A stretch of 64,000 nucleotides of DNA from Sphingobacterium thalpophilum (GTDB taxonomy: Bacteria > Bacteroidota > Bacteroidia > Sphingobacteriales > Sphingobacteriaceae): assembly GCF_038396785.1 (NCBI RefSeq), contig NZ_CP151087.1, positions 3,472,001-3,536,000 of the forward strand, read 5' to 3'. This document shows positions 29,043 through 38,992 of the stretch, piece after piece. The notes below the pieces were generated by a model. That model searched no databases. It was not told the origin of the DNA and saw nothing but the letters and a program-made list of their open reading frames with translations. How positions within the stretch are numbered: the stretch's first letter is position 1; the number at the start of each line of letters is the position of its first letter. A program made the position numbers and the translations under genes.

Positions 29043-30272
29043 TTATTGTTTTACCTGTGGTTTTCTAATCAGCAGAATAGCTGCAATCGCTAAAATAATT
29101 GTGGCAATACCGCCATACAAAAACTCCCGACCGGGAAACTGTGTACCTAAAAATCCTGCAATGGGATAGGCTATTGCCCACCATAAATGGGAAAATGCGA
29201 AATGAGCACCATATACTTTGCCGTGGTCTTTGGCTTCAATATTTTCGCCGATTAGGGTTTCGGACGGCATATCTGCTAATGTTTGACCGATACCTGCCAA
29301 AACCCATAAAAACATTACTCCGTTGTATGGTAAAAAATTAGCAAAACTAATGGCTATACCTAGTAACATTGCACCGCTTATTAGGGATACACTTCTACTT
29401 TTCGATTTGTCTAAACTTCCCAATAAGAATGCGGTAATAGCTGCACCCACGCCAAAAATTGACATTATCCAACCGTAATGTTGGTCATCCAATTTCAAGG
29501 AATTTTTAACCAAACCTATTGTATTTACTAAGATGATAGCTCCTGCAATAGCTGATATAAACTCGATGCTTAAAGCGAAACGAACAATTTTGTTACCGAA
29601 TAGTAATCGAATGCCTTTTAATACTTCATTCCACGTATTTTTAGATGCTGTATTCTCATTATTTACACCTTTTTGCAATGTTCCTTTGGGAATAGTAAGT
29701 ATTATAAGTATAGCAACGAAAAGAGTTGCACCATTTATGAAAAATATTTGTGTAGCACCCATCCATACTGCGAAAATCCCTGCCAGTGCGGGTCCGAAAA
29801 CACTCAATAACTGAAATGTTGCCATTGATAAACCATTGGCTTCTCTGTAAATTTCTTTTTCAACTATCTGTGGAATAATTGCCCTATAAGTTGGTGTAAA
29901 AAATGCTGCAAATACATTCAAGGCAAATATCAACCCATATAATTGCCATTCGGCATTAACGAATGGTAACGCACATACGATTGTCATTCTTGCCACCTGT
30001 GTAACGAGCAGTATCTGCTTTCGTTGAAATCTTTCTGATACAACACCTGCAAAAGGCGAAAAGAGAATATAGGCTGTTACCCTTAAAGTAAGGGCTGATG
30101 CTAATATTGCCGCTGCGTTTTTAGGGCTCATTTGGTAGGTAAGCAAAGCCAAACCGAGCCAAGTAAAAGCATCACCCAAAAGGCTTGCGATTTGGGCGAA
30201 ATATAGCTTTGCAAAAGTAGCATTCCTCAGAGATTTGAAGGGTTCTATAATTGGTTTAATTATTTTATTCAT
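29043..30272 (-). CDS. Major facilitator superfamily transporter
   Basis: 409-aa inner-membrane protein with twelve predicted hydrophobic segments. The loop after segment 2 carries GVVSERFQRKQILL (residues ~76-89), a form of the MFS motif A (G-x-x-x-D-R-x-G-R-R), and a related one is ERGSLDKSKSRSV-like in the second half (GSLDKSKSRSVSLI). It resembles the enterobactin/macrolide exporter-like MFS group with a short central loop. Substrate unknown. It is the last gene of a long minus-strand run of metal-related genes, 65 bp after the bestrophin gene, and may be part of that transcript. Confidence 0.83.
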   Translation of the reverse strand: MNKIIKPIIEPFKSLRNATFAKLYFAQIASLLGDAFTWLGLALLTYQMSPKNAAAILASALTLRVTAYILFSPFAGVVSERFQRKQILLVTQVARMTIVCALPFVNAEWQLYGLIFALNVFAAFFTPTYRAIIPQIVEKEIYREANGLSMATFQLLSVFGPALAGIFAVWMGATQIFFINGATLFVAILIILTIPKGTLQKGVNNENTASKNTWNEVLKGIRLLFGNKIVRFALSIEFISAIAGAIILVNTIGLVKNSLKLDDQHYGWIMSIFGVGAAITAFLLGSLDKSKSRSVSLISGAMLLGIAISFANFLPYNGVMFLWVLAGIGQTLADMPSETLIGENIEAKDHGKVYGAHFAFSHLWWAIAYPIAGFLGTQFPGREFLYGGIATIILAIAAILLIRKPQVKQ

Positions 30273-30337
30273 TGTCTATTTAATTTTGATTTCTGTACGA
30301 CAGATACACAGGTTTGATAATAAAAACTTAAGTACCA

Positions 30338-31219
30338 CTACATTTCAAAATAAAGCTCATTGTCTTTCTTTTGGGGTATTTCGTCTTCACCAATCATTTG
30401 CTTGATATTGATTTCTATGGTTAAAGCCAGCGATGTCATCGGAGTATCAACAGGTGTATTCTCAAATGGGTCTTGCATCATTATGGCGGTTTTTTCTATG
30501 GCAATAAACATTATAGGAATAAGTATTGACAGTATAATTTGTATAGTAAACTGCGAATGCTCTAATCCGAATGGCACCAAGATGGTAAAAACGTAGATTA
30601 ATGTATGTAATAGCAGGCTGTACGCTCTTGGGAATACCGTGTTTTTTATGCGTTCACATTTCCCCATACTATCACATAGCTTAGTAATTGTTTCGTTTAG
30701 TTGCAGTTGCTGAAACTCCGAAATTTTTCTTTGTTCTGCTAAAAAACCCATTTGTTTAGAATGCTCATCAAGAATAGCGTTTGGAATATTGACAGCACTA
30801 ATTTTATGAAAATTAATATACGCTTCGACTTTTGAAGAAAATCCTACTTTCCTCAAGGTTTCGCCCAGAGCATACACCCATACAATTTGCCGTTGAGCAA
30901 AGATTTTAATTTCTTCTTTTTCTTTAGTCGATAGAAATTGGTTCAATTGCCTTGTAAGTATTCGAGAGTCATTAACGATAGCTCCCCAAACAATCCTCGC
31001 CTCCCACCATCTTTCATAAGACTGTGAGGTTCTAAAGGCAAGTAAAATAGAAACAATAGTTCCTAAAAGAGCCAATATGCTAAATGGTATTGCAATATCT
31101 GCCAGTACAGGGGTTAAATGCAGAAAACCAATGGTTAGAGCAAAGGTAACTACAAAGAATATTTGCCATTTTACTTGCTTAACAAAGTATGAAATAGATA
31201 TTTTTTTGTTTAAAAGCAT
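30338..31219 (-). CDS. Bestrophin family ion channel
   Basis: 293-aa membrane protein of the bestrophin (UPF0187) family, homopentameric anion or cation channels. The family signature FRTSQSYERWWEARIVWGAI (residues ~67-86) is very clear, as are the flanking helices. QDPFENTPVDTPMTSLA-like (DPFENTPVDTPM) near 255 is the usual C-terminal motif. It lies within the heavy-metal operon, 29 bp after the DUF6122 gene. A role in ion balance during metal efflux is possible but unproven. Confidence 0.88.
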   Translation of the reverse strand: MLLNKKISISYFVKQVKWQIFFVVTFALTIGFLHLTPVLADIAIPFSILALLGTIVSILLAFRTSQSYERWWEARIVWGAIVNDSRILTRQLNQFLSTKEKEEIKIFAQRQIVWVYALGETLRKVGFSSKVEAYINFHKISAVNIPNAILDEHSKQMGFLAEQRKISEFQQLQLNETITKLCDSMGKCERIKNTVFPRAYSLLLHTLIYVFTILVPFGLEHSQFTIQIILSILIPIMFIAIEKTAIMMQDPFENTPVDTPMTSLALTIEINIKQMIGEDEIPQKKDNELYFEM

Positions 31220-31248
31220 TTCTTAAAATTTTTGTTATTAATCGTTCA

Positions 31249-31572
31249 CTACCACAAACAGTCCTGAAAATCGGCTACCATATGCAGCAATAAACCAAGG
31301 GCAATAATTCTTATTATTTTGTTTCCAAATAGGAACAACAAAACATACAGCACTATAGCGTAATATGAATGCAGAAAGTGAAATCCTACACTGCATCTGT
31401 TTGGATCAAATATTGGTTCGGCAAACAGATGGTCAATGTCAACAAGCATCGTTGATAATAAAATTATCCAAACCGTTTTCCATTCCTTTTTAAAAAATAC
31501 AAAAGCAACTAACCCTGGAAAGAAAAAATGCAGCGTATAGTGGATAATGTTTTGTAATATAAATAGGGACAT
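31249..31572 (-). CDS. DUF6122 family membrane protein
   Basis: 107-aa protein with three to four hydrophobic segments and conserved polar residues HY, HFFFPG (12-20), DIDHLFAEPIFDP (44-56), FHFLHSYYA (64-72) and HMVADFQDCLW at the end. The His/Asp pattern on membrane helices resembles metal-dependent membrane hydrolases (YdjM-like), but the catalytic role is unknown. Such small proteins are frequent next to CzcA-type pumps in Bacteroidota. It lies 30 bp after the czcB-like gene. Confidence 0.75.
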   Translation of the reverse strand: MSLFILQNIIHYTLHFFFPGLVAFVFFKKEWKTVWIILLSTMLVDIDHLFAEPIFDPNRCSVGFHFLHSYYAIVLYVLLFLFGNKIIRIIALGLLLHMVADFQDCLW

Positions 31573-31602
31573 ATTTTAACTTCTATTTGGGGCAAATCTT
31601 AA

Positions 31603-32790
31603 CTATTCCTCTTCTTCGGCATTTTTAATCGCTGATAAAATAGTGTACGCATTTTTGGTAACTATTTTTATTTGTTGAGGATTTGCTGTTGATGGTAATT
31701 CTATGCCCGTGTAACCTTCTTGTTCTATGCCTTTGGCAACTTGTATTAATTGAAAAGTATAACCGTTTTTGCCTTCATTGGTCTGCGCAATAATATAATC
31801 CACTCCTTCTAACTGTACAAGTGCATCATTCGGCACTGCATTTTTTTCATCTGTTCCGGTTTCTACCCACGCTTTTACATACATTCCCGGCAGTAGTTTT
31901 ACATCTTTAGTAAAATGGCAATGTACGGGTATCATCTTTTTATCGTCTGCAGCCTGCCCAACCAAAAATACTTTTCCGGTGTGCTTGTAATCATTTTCAT
32001 TGGATAGTGAAAACCTAACGGTTTGCCCTACCTGAATTTTGCCTAAATCTTTCTCAAAGGCATTTAAAGCAAGATGTAGGTCATTGGTACCTGTAATTTC
32101 AAATAGGATATCGGTAGGCGATGCGTATTTTCCGATATTGGTATTGCTGTTTTTTATGTAACCTGATATGGGTGCATAAATGCCCGCTGTTCTCGAAATT
32201 TTATTGCTCCTTTTAAGAGAAGCAGTACTGATGCCAATCAAAGCCATTTGCTGCTCTAATCCTGAGATGCGGGCTTTCATTACTTTGAAGTCGGAACTTA
32301 CCTGCTGGTAGGTTTTTGCTGCATTTATATCCTCATTTCTTAAATCCTGTTGTCTTTTGTATTCCTGCGATAGGTATTCTAACCTGCCAATGCTTTCTAA
32401 ATACTCCTGTTGTATGGAAATAAATTCAGGGTTTTCGAGTGTGGCTAATTGTTGCCCTTTTTTTACAAATTGCCCGGGTAATAAACCTGCTGATTTGATG
32501 TAACCGCCTAAAGGTGCAGATACGGTGGCTACACTGTTGGGTTCGGCTTCAATTGCACCCGTTAGTTTGATGATATTGCTTAGGTTTCGCAGTTCTATAG
32601 TACCCGTTTGTATATCCGATAATTTGTACTGGTCTGGCGTAAATGTTATTTGTTTTACTTGGGATGCAGTATCGGTTTTGTTCTCTGTAACTGCCTGTTC
32701 TGTAGCTGTTTCTTTTTGGTCTTTACAGGATAACACCGTAATTACTACGATTAGTAAAAAGGGAATGTATTTTTTGAACGAACTATTCAT
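31603..32790 (-). CDS. czcB: RND efflux periplasmic adaptor subunit, CzcB/CusB-like
   Basis: 395-aa membrane-fusion protein anchored as a lipoprotein (VLSC, Cys22). Its layout is lipoyl-like halves (ATVSAPLGGYIKSAGLLPGQ near 88 and AGIYAPISGYIKNSNTNIG near 195) around a helical hairpin (~130-185). A beta-barrel follows, and the membrane-proximal domain includes HCHFTKDVKLLPGMYVKAW (~293-311). It links the inner-membrane pump to the outer-membrane channel for divalent or monovalent metal export. It lies 20 bp after the pump gene. The metal (Co/Zn/Cd or Cu/Ag) cannot be told from sequence. Confidence 0.9.
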   Translation of the reverse strand: MNSSFKKYIPFLLIVVITVLSCKDQKETATEQAVTENKTDTASQVKQITFTPDQYKLSDIQTGTIELRNLSNIIKLTGAIEAEPNSVATVSAPLGGYIKSAGLLPGQFVKKGQQLATLENPEFISIQQEYLESIGRLEYLSQEYKRQQDLRNEDINAAKTYQQVSSDFKVMKARISGLEQQMALIGISTASLKRSNKISRTAGIYAPISGYIKNSNTNIGKYASPTDILFEITGTNDLHLALNAFEKDLGKIQVGQTVRFSLSNENDYKHTGKVFLVGQAADDKKMIPVHCHFTKDVKLLPGMYVKAWVETGTDEKNAVPNDALVQLEGVDYIIAQTNEGKNGYTFQLIQVAKGIEQEGYTGIELPSTANPQQIKIVTKNAYTILSAIKNAEEEE

Positions 32791-32810
32791 TTTTCTAATT
32801 TTTTTAATGA

Positions 32811-35800
32811 TTATTTATTGCCGGAAAGTGTTTCAATGGCGATAATTGCCTTATTGAAATTGTACAGGCTTTCTACGTAAGCGGTACGAATGTTATTTGC
32901 CAGCGTTAAATTTTGCAAATGCTGGGCATAGGAAACCTCACCGCTTTTAAAACTTTTTTCGGAATTGCTGATGATTAAATTGGCTTGTGGCAGAGCTTGT
33001 TGCTGATAATAATTCAGCTCATTCTGAAGTTTGGCATATTGCTGTTCCAATTCTTTTAACTGACCATTGAGGTTGGTTTTATTCAGCTCCACCTGTGTTG
33101 CTGCAATTTCCCGGTTAATTTTTGCTGCATTAATTTTTGATTTATAACCTCCCGGAAACAATGGAATGCCAATACCAATTTGAAAAAAGCTAAACCTGTC
33201 TTTTCCGGTATAAGTCCTGTCAATACCATTGATGGTCTGCATTCCTTTATAAGTCTGAGCGCTATAACCCAAAATAATTTCGGGCAACATTTTACTCTTT
33301 TCAACCTGTATTTCCTGCTGGCTTACGTTTACTTCTTGTTGCAGGTATCCAATAATGGGATTGTTATTTGCAGAAAAGTTTTCGATAGTTAATAGTAATT
33401 CTTTAGCCGTAAGGTTGGTTTCTGCAATGCTGATATCATCTGTGGTATTCAGTAAAGTTTGCAATTGTTGTTTGGCAATTTTCACATCGGCATTGTTTTT
33501 TTCAAGTTCATTTTGAATTTGTTTTAACTGAACGGAAGAGGTCATTTTTTCAAGATTGGTACTTTCTCCCGTTCTGTATCTTGCATCACTTGCTTTGCTC
33601 AGATTGCTGTAAATACTGTCTAACGCTGCAATGAGTTTTCCTTTTTCCAGAACATACTGGTATTGCAAATACGCCAGCTTCACATTTTCTATCAATTCAT
33701 TTTCCGAAACGGCTTTGTATTTTTCTGTGCTGATTATCTTTTCTTGTGCCAGTTTTGACTGGTTGCTGTACAGTGTAGGAAAGTCAAAGCGTTGGGTCAC
33801 GTTAATGAGATTATCATTAATGGTTGGGTTGCTTACAACGCCCTGTGTGTAAGAAAGCTCAGTTTTTGGAATGGTTACGCTTCCTTTTTTCAAAGCTTTT
33901 TGAACATTGATGTTGTATTCGGCAATCCTTATGCTGTTGTTGTTTTTTACGGCTTCATCAATAGATTGCTGTAAGGTCAATACTCTTGTGTTTGTTCCAG
34001 AAGATACCTGCGCTTTCAGTGTAGATGAAAAGCATAAAAAACCTAAGAGCAATATTGCCGTTGGTAATGTTTTATTCTTTTTCATTTTGAATGTTGATTT
34101 TGTAAAATAGATATAGAGCACCGGAAGCACCAGTAAGGTAAGCGCTGTTGCAGTTATCAGCCCGCCAATAACCACGGTTGCTAAAGGACGTTGTACTTCT
34201 GCACCTGATGAGGAAGAAATAGCCATCGGAAGAAAACCTAATGATGCCACCATTGCCGTCATTAATACGGGTCTTAACCTCACTTTTGTGCCAATGCGCA
34301 CTCGCTCATAAATATCGGTAACGCCTTCTTTTGCCAATCGGTTAAATTCTGCAATGAGTACAATACCGTTCAATACCGCTACGCCAAATAGCGCAATAAA
34401 TCCTACACCAGCAGAAATACTAAAAGGCATATCTCTTATCAGCAATGCAAATACACCACCTATAGCTGAAAGCGGAATAGCTGTAAAAATCAGCAAACCT
34501 TGCTTCACAGAACGGAATGTAAAATAGAGCAATAGCAAAATAAGCAATAGCGCTACCGGTAAGGCTACGGCAAGTCTTGCATTGGCTTCTTCCAGATTTT
34601 TGAACTGTCCGCCGTAAGTAATATGATAACCTGCCGGCATTTTTACTTTGGCTGCAACGATGTCCTGTATATCATTCACAATGCTTTTTACATCGCGGTT
34701 ACGAACATTGAAACCAAGCGTAATACGTCTTTTGGCATTATCTCTCTGTATTTGTACAGGACCCGGTTTATAGGAAATATTGGCGACTTCGCTTAAAGGT
34801 ATCTGCTGTCCTGTTGGTGTACTTACAAATAGGTTTTGTACATCTGTAATGTCGGCTCTTGATGCGCTGTCTAATCTTACCACTACATCAAATCTTCTTT
34901 CTCCTTCGTACAGCAAGCCTGCAGTTTTTCCCGCAAATCCTGTTTCAATGGCACTGTTTACATCTTCTACGTTCATACCGTATTGTGCTATTTTATCTCT
35001 GTCGAATTGGATGCTTATTTGTGGCAATCCTGTGATTTCTTCAACATACAAATCTTCTACACCTTCAACGGATTTTATTTTCTTTCCTACATCAGAAGCC
35101 AAATCTGAAAGTACATCCAGGTCTTCTCCATAAATTTTCAAGACAACATCTTGCTTAGCTCCGGTTAGCAACTCATTAAAACGCATTTGTATAGGCTGTT
35201 GAAAGCTGAAAGTAGCATTGGGAATAACAGCAAGTGATTGTTGCATTTTATCAATCAATTCTTCTCTATCTGCTGCGCTTGTCCATTCTTTTTTAGGTTT
35301 TAAAACAACGACCATATCACCGGCTTCAATCGGCATTGGGTCTGTAGGGATTTCTCCCGAACCTATCTTATTCACTACCTGCTTTACTTCGGGATAATTT
35401 TTCAGTAAAATATCTTGCGCTTTTTGGGATACATCTATCATCTGGTTAATGGAACTGCCCACGGGAACTCTTGTTTCTACTGCAAAGTCACCCTCATCTA
35501 ATTGGGGTATAAATTCTCCGCCCATTCTGTTGAATGCAAAAAGGGTTATAACAAACATTGCCACGGCAATAGATATTACCAACAGCTTTCGTTTCATTGC
35601 TCCTTCAATGATGGGGCTGTACACTCTTTGAATGGCTCTCATCATTTTATCCGAAAAGTTGTCTTTGTGCGTGGTCTTTTTGCTGAGGACTAATGCAGAC
35701 ATCATCGGAACATAAGTGAATGACAATAGGAATGCGCCCATAATAGCAAATGAAACGGTTTGCGCCATTGGTGTAAACATCTTGCCTTCTACACCTACCA

Positions 35801-37205
35801 ATGCCAGTAACGGTAGGTAAACAATAAGAATGATGATTTCTCCAAATGCTGCTGCCGAACGAATTTTGGTTGAAGACTGAAACACTTCTTCATCCATTTG
35901 TTCTTGTGTAAGTTTTTCTACTCCGCCGTACCGGTTTTTGCTGGTTGTTATTCGGTGTAGTACTGCTTCTACAATGATTACCGTTCCGTCGACAATAATT
36001 CCGAAATCGATGGCACCAAGGCTCATTAGGTTTCCGGATACGCCAAAAAGGTTCATCATCGCTATGGCAAACAGCATTGCCAATGGAATAACCGAGGCTA
36101 CCACAAGACCGCCACGCAGATTACCAAGGAAAAGTATCAAAACAAAAATTACAATTAAAGCACCTTCTACCAAGTTGGTTGATACTGTTGATATGGCGCC
36201 ATCTACTAATTTTTTCCTGTCAAGAAACGGCTCTATCTCTACACCTTCGGGCAAACTTTTTTGAATTTCTTCAATCTTTGCTTTTACATTGGTAATTACT
36301 TCAGAAGAGTTGGCACCTTTTAGCATCATCACAATTCCGGTAACGGTTTCTCCCTGCGCATTTCTTGTTGCTGCCCCATATCTTGCCCCATTTCCGAAAC
36401 GGACATCTGCCACATCCCTTAACAAAACAGGAATGCCCCCTTCGTTTTTAACTACGATTTTTTTAATTTCCTCAATATTCTTTACCAAACCTTCGCTTCG
36501 AATAAAGAAAGCATTTGGGCCTTTATCGATATAAGCACCACCAGTGTTTTGATTATTCTTTTCTAAAGCGGTGAAAATATCGGATATATTGATGTTTTGG
36601 CTGGCGAGCCTGTCTGGCTCTATGGCTATTTCATACTGTTTTACAAATCCGCCAAACCCGCTTACTTCTGCTACTCCCGGTGTTCCTAAAAGTTGTCTTT
36701 TAATAATCCAATCCTGAATAGTTCTTAATTCGGTAGCATCGTATTTGTCTTCATATCCTTTTTTAGGATGGATGACGTATTGGTAAATTTCGCCTAAACC
36801 TGTGGTAAGCGGTGCCATTTCAGGAACACCGACACCTTCGGGTATGTTTTTAGCAGCCAAGGTCAACCGCTCCTGAACTTGTTGTCTTCCCCAATAAATG
36901 TCTACTTTTTCTTCAAAGACAATTGTAACTATGGAAAGACCAAAGCGAGAAAAAGAACGCATATCTTTTATGCCGGGAATACTTACCATTGTTTGCTCTA
37001 CCGGAAAGGTTACGAGCTGTTCTACTTCCTGCGCTGCCAATGTGGGCGATACTGTGATTACCATTACCTGATTGTCTGTAATATCGGGCGTTGCATCAAT
37101 AGGAAGTTTGGTAACGGAATAGGAACCCCAGCAAATTAATGCCAGGGTAAATAATCCTATTACCAACTTATTTTTTATTGAAAAATGAATGATGTTGTTT
37201 AACAT
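32811..37205 (-). CDS. czcA: CzcA/CusA heavy-metal RND pump fused to a TolC-like outer-membrane factor
   Basis: 1464 aa. Residues 1-1040 form a complete heavy-metal RND pump: KLPIDATPDITDNQVMVIT (33-51) and the proton-relay motif DFGIIVDGTVIIVE near 400, typical of HME-type pumps, with twelve membrane segments. The remaining ~420 residues are an outer-membrane efflux protein (ESLYNFNKAIIAIETL at the end; coiled-coil repeats). At the junction, Met1041 starts a perfect signal-peptide-like stretch (MKKNKTLPTAILLLGFLC, then FSSTLKA). The two parts belong in different membranes. They may be separated by signal peptidase, or internal initiation at Met1041 may yield a free channel. The same fusion is common in Bacteroidota. 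Confidence 0.92.
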   Translation of the reverse strand: MLNNIIHFSIKNKLVIGLFTLALICWGSYSVTKLPIDATPDITDNQVMVITVSPTLAAQEVEQLVTFPVEQTMVSIPGIKDMRSFSRFGLSIVTIVFEEKVDIYWGRQQVQERLTLAAKNIPEGVGVPEMAPLTTGLGEIYQYVIHPKKGYEDKYDATELRTIQDWIIKRQLLGTPGVAEVSGFGGFVKQYEIAIEPDRLASQNINISDIFTALEKNNQNTGGAYIDKGPNAFFIRSEGLVKNIEEIKKIVVKNEGGIPVLLRDVADVRFGNGARYGAATRNAQGETVTGIVMMLKGANSSEVITNVKAKIEEIQKSLPEGVEIEPFLDRKKLVDGAISTVSTNLVEGALIVIFVLILFLGNLRGGLVVASVIPLAMLFAIAMMNLFGVSGNLMSLGAIDFGIIVDGTVIIVEAVLHRITTSKNRYGGVEKLTQEQMDEEVFQSSTKIRSAAAFGEIIILIVYLPLLALVGVEGKMFTPMAQTVSFAIMGAFLLSFTYVPMMSALVLSKKTTHKDNFSDKMMRAIQRVYSPIIEGAMKRKLLVISIAVAMFVITLFAFNRMGGEFIPQLDEGDFAVETRVPVGSSINQMIDVSQKAQDILLKNYPEVKQVVNKIGSGEIPTDPMPIEAGDMVVVLKPKKEWTSAADREELIDKMQQSLAVIPNATFSFQQPIQMRFNELLTGAKQDVVLKIYGEDLDVLSDLASDVGKKIKSVEGVEDLYVEEITGLPQISIQFDRDKIAQYGMNVEDVNSAIETGFAGKTAGLLYEGERRFDVVVRLDSASRADITDVQNLFVSTPTGQQIPLSEVANISYKPGPVQIQRDNAKRRITLGFNVRNRDVKSIVNDIQDIVAAKVKMPAGYHITYGGQFKNLEEANARLAVALPVALLLILLLLYFTFRSVKQGLLIFTAIPLSAIGGVFALLIRDMPFSISAGVGFIALFGVAVLNGIVLIAEFNRLAKEGVTDIYERVRIGTKVRLRPVLMTAMVASLGFLPMAISSSSGAEVQRPLATVVIGGLITATALTLLVLPVLYIYFTKSTFKMKKNKTLPTAILLLGFLCFSSTLKAQVSSGTNTRVLTLQQSIDEAVKNNNSIRIAEYNINVQKALKKGSVTIPKTELSYTQGVVSNPTINDNLINVTQRFDFPTLYSNQSKLAQEKIISTEKYKAVSENELIENVKLAYLQYQYVLEKGKLIAALDSIYSNLSKASDARYRTGESTNLEKMTSSVQLKQIQNELEKNNADVKIAKQQLQTLLNTTDDISIAETNLTAKELLLTIENFSANNNPIIGYLQQEVNVSQQEIQVEKSKMLPEIILGYSAQTYKGMQTINGIDRTYTGKDRFSFFQIGIGIPLFPGGYKSKINAAKINREIAATQVELNKTNLNGQLKELEQQYAKLQNELNYYQQQALPQANLIISNSEKSFKSGEVSYAQHLQNLTLANNIRTAYVESLYNFNKAIIAIETLSGNK

Positions 37206-37226
37206 ATCATAATCTTGTTTGAATGG

Positions 37227-37835
37227 TTATTGTTTAAGGAGATACTGTCCTTTCATTTTGATTTTGACAGTAATGTCCTCATTTGAATTGTTTTTGAAAT
37301 ACCATCCTTGCGGACCTTCAAACGGAGCAAGAAATGAACCTGCCATATTGTTTGAATAAGCAATGGTGTAGCTTTCAAAGTAGTTGCTGTTGTTTTTTAC
37401 CTCTCCGTGAAAATCAAAGTACAGTTCACCTTTATCGGTAATCCACTCATATTTTAATTGTCCGTATTTCAACATATTTACTTTGTACTCCAATCCTTTA
37501 CCGGCAGGAATAACTACGCTTACATCATCTGTACGTTCTGCCAATTGTGTAGCAGGCGCAGGGTTGTTTGCGGCATCAGGCTTTGCCACATCCGCCGGCG
37601 AACCTACATTTTCCATTTTCAATATCTTGTGCGGTTCTGAACTTAGATTTTCTGTACTTCCTTCTGGTACATATAACTTGCTGAAACCGGTTGCCTTTCC
37701 TATTCCTAAGGGGTCTATACCATATTCAGCTGGTAATACTGCACTTACGAGAAGGGTGGTTCCAATAATTAAAGCAATGATTACCTGCTTTATGATAGAT
37801 TTTTTATCTAAAACTTTATGTGCTATTTCTGACAT
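37227..37835 (-). CDS. Single-pass membrane-anchored protein of the metal-efflux operon
   Basis: 202 aa with one membrane segment (residues ~15-35, IIKQVIIALIIGTTLLVSAV). The remaining soluble domain has YGQLKYEWITDKGELYFDFHGEVK (partly: YEWITDKGELYFDFHGE) and ends with GWYFKNNSNEDITVKIKMKG. It is similar to small transmembrane anchor proteins found beside CzcA-like pumps. Its role is unknown; the periplasmic domain looks beta-rich and might bind metal through its His/Glu/Asp pattern. It lies 21 bp before the pump gene and 11 bp after hupE, so it is certainly in the same transcript. Confidence 0.7.
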   Translation of the reverse strand: MSEIAHKVLDKKSIIKQVIIALIIGTTLLVSAVLPAEYGIDPLGIGKATGFSKLYVPEGSTENLSSEPHKILKMENVGSPADVAKPDAANNPAPATQLAERTDDVSVVIPAGKGLEYKVNMLKYGQLKYEWITDKGELYFDFHGEVKNNSNYFESYTIAYSNNMAGSFLAPFEGPQGWYFKNNSNEDITVKIKMKGQYLLKQ

Positions 37836-37846
37836 TTTGATAATTG

Positions 37847-38530
37847 TTAAGAGTTAAAATAACCGACTAACTGGTAGCCGAATAATAAAAAGCCCGCTGC
37901 CATAAGCAACATATTGGTAACTGTAGAGAATTTGAAAAAGCTCGGTGATTTTCTCCAAAGGGTGATAACAAATAATACAAGAGCTAAGGCGATGAATTGA
38001 CCTATCTCTACACCGATATTGAAACCAAGCAGGTTGGTCAATAATCCTGTTCGGTCAAAACTCAATTCCTGTAATTTACTGGCTAAACCGAAACCGTGAA
38101 AAAGTCCAAAGATTAAGACAGCCGCTTTTGTATTAGGCTGGCGACCAAGGAATTTTTGAAAGCCACCTAAATTATCAAAACCTTTGTAAACGATTGAAAG
38201 TGCTATAATAGCATCGATGAGGTAAGCGTTGATAGCCATATCTGCCAGTACACCTAATAAAAGGGTAATACTATGACCAATGGTAAAAAAACTCACATAC
38301 AAAAGCACTTCTTTTGGACGATAAAGAAAAAAGATAACGCCCACAAGAAATAATAAGTGGTCGTAACCTGTAAGCATATGTTTTGCCCCTATATACAGGA
38401 ACGGTACAAAAGCAACGCCTGAATTTCCACTTAAAAAAGTTTGGGTATCCTCATCTACTCCGTGAGCATACGCCGACCCTGAAACCAATAGCAATAAGGC
38501 TATTGATAAAACAATTTTTACATACTGCAT
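37847..38530 (-). CDS. HupE/UreJ family metal permease-like protein
   Basis: 227-aa inner-membrane protein with a signal peptide or first membrane helix followed by six more. Conserved motifs are GAKHMLTGYDHLLFL (~49-63), FTIGHSITLLL (~84-94) and GLFHGFGLASKL (~143-154), matching HupE/UreJ proteins linked to nickel or cobalt movement. Here it lies upstream of a CzcA-type pump, so a role in moving divalent metals to or from the periplasm is likely, but the metal is not defined. Confidence 0.83.
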   Translation of the reverse strand: MQYVKIVLSIALLLLVSGSAYAHGVDEDTQTFLSGNSGVAFVPFLYIGAKHMLTGYDHLLFLVGVIFFLYRPKEVLLYVSFFTIGHSITLLLGVLADMAINAYLIDAIIALSIVYKGFDNLGGFQKFLGRQPNTKAAVLIFGLFHGFGLASKLQELSFDRTGLLTNLLGFNIGVEIGQFIALALVLFVITLWRKSPSFFKFSTVTNMLLMAAGFLLFGYQLVGYFNS

Positions 38531-38649
38531 TTGAAATTAATTTTTTAGTTAGGCAATAAAAGCCTGGCAGTACTGCGTACAAGGGTACGCAATACCAAAC
38601 AGTCGCAGGCTTTGCTACAATGATTATAAGACTTTGCTTAAAAAATTAA

Positions 38650-38907
38650 TTAATGCTTATGTCCGTGTGCTTTATCAATACTGTCCTGCTTTAAAGGAGC
38701 TACAGTTGAACTATCTGCTTTTGCAGCAGGTGCAGTATGATTACCGGAAGGATCGTGGGAATGCCCGTGTGCTTTATCAATGCTATCTTGATTTGCTGTT
38801 TCCACAGGTGTCACTTGATCAGTATTATCTGAAGATTTTTTCTCGTTGGTATTGCAGGCAACTAAGGTAAGGGCAGCAAAAGCCGCTATAATGAATGATT
38901 TTTTCAT
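38650..38907 (-). CDS. Small histidine-rich lipoprotein with an internal repeat
   Basis: 85-aa predicted lipoprotein: signal peptide with lipobox LVAC (Cys18), then a Ser/Thr/Asp-rich linker and two copies of QDSIDKAHGH (residues ~40-49 and ~74-83), each continuing with more His (SHD, KH). The pattern HGHxH suits binding of zinc, nickel or copper in the periplasm. It may act as a metal buffer for the efflux system. The two repeats are also visible in DNA as GTGTGCTTTATCAAT. The family is not known to me; function is inferred from composition and place. Confidence 0.65.
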   Translation of the reverse strand: MKKSFIIAAFAALTLVACNTNEKKSSDNTDQVTPVETANQDSIDKAHGHSHDPSGNHTAPAAKADSSTVAPLKQDSIDKAHGHKH

Positions 38908-38992
38908 TGTTTAAAAAATTTGATAGTAAGAAATAAATAATTTGCCCGAAAAAATGGGCATACGTCAAATTTTAACTTTCGAGGATTGAAAG

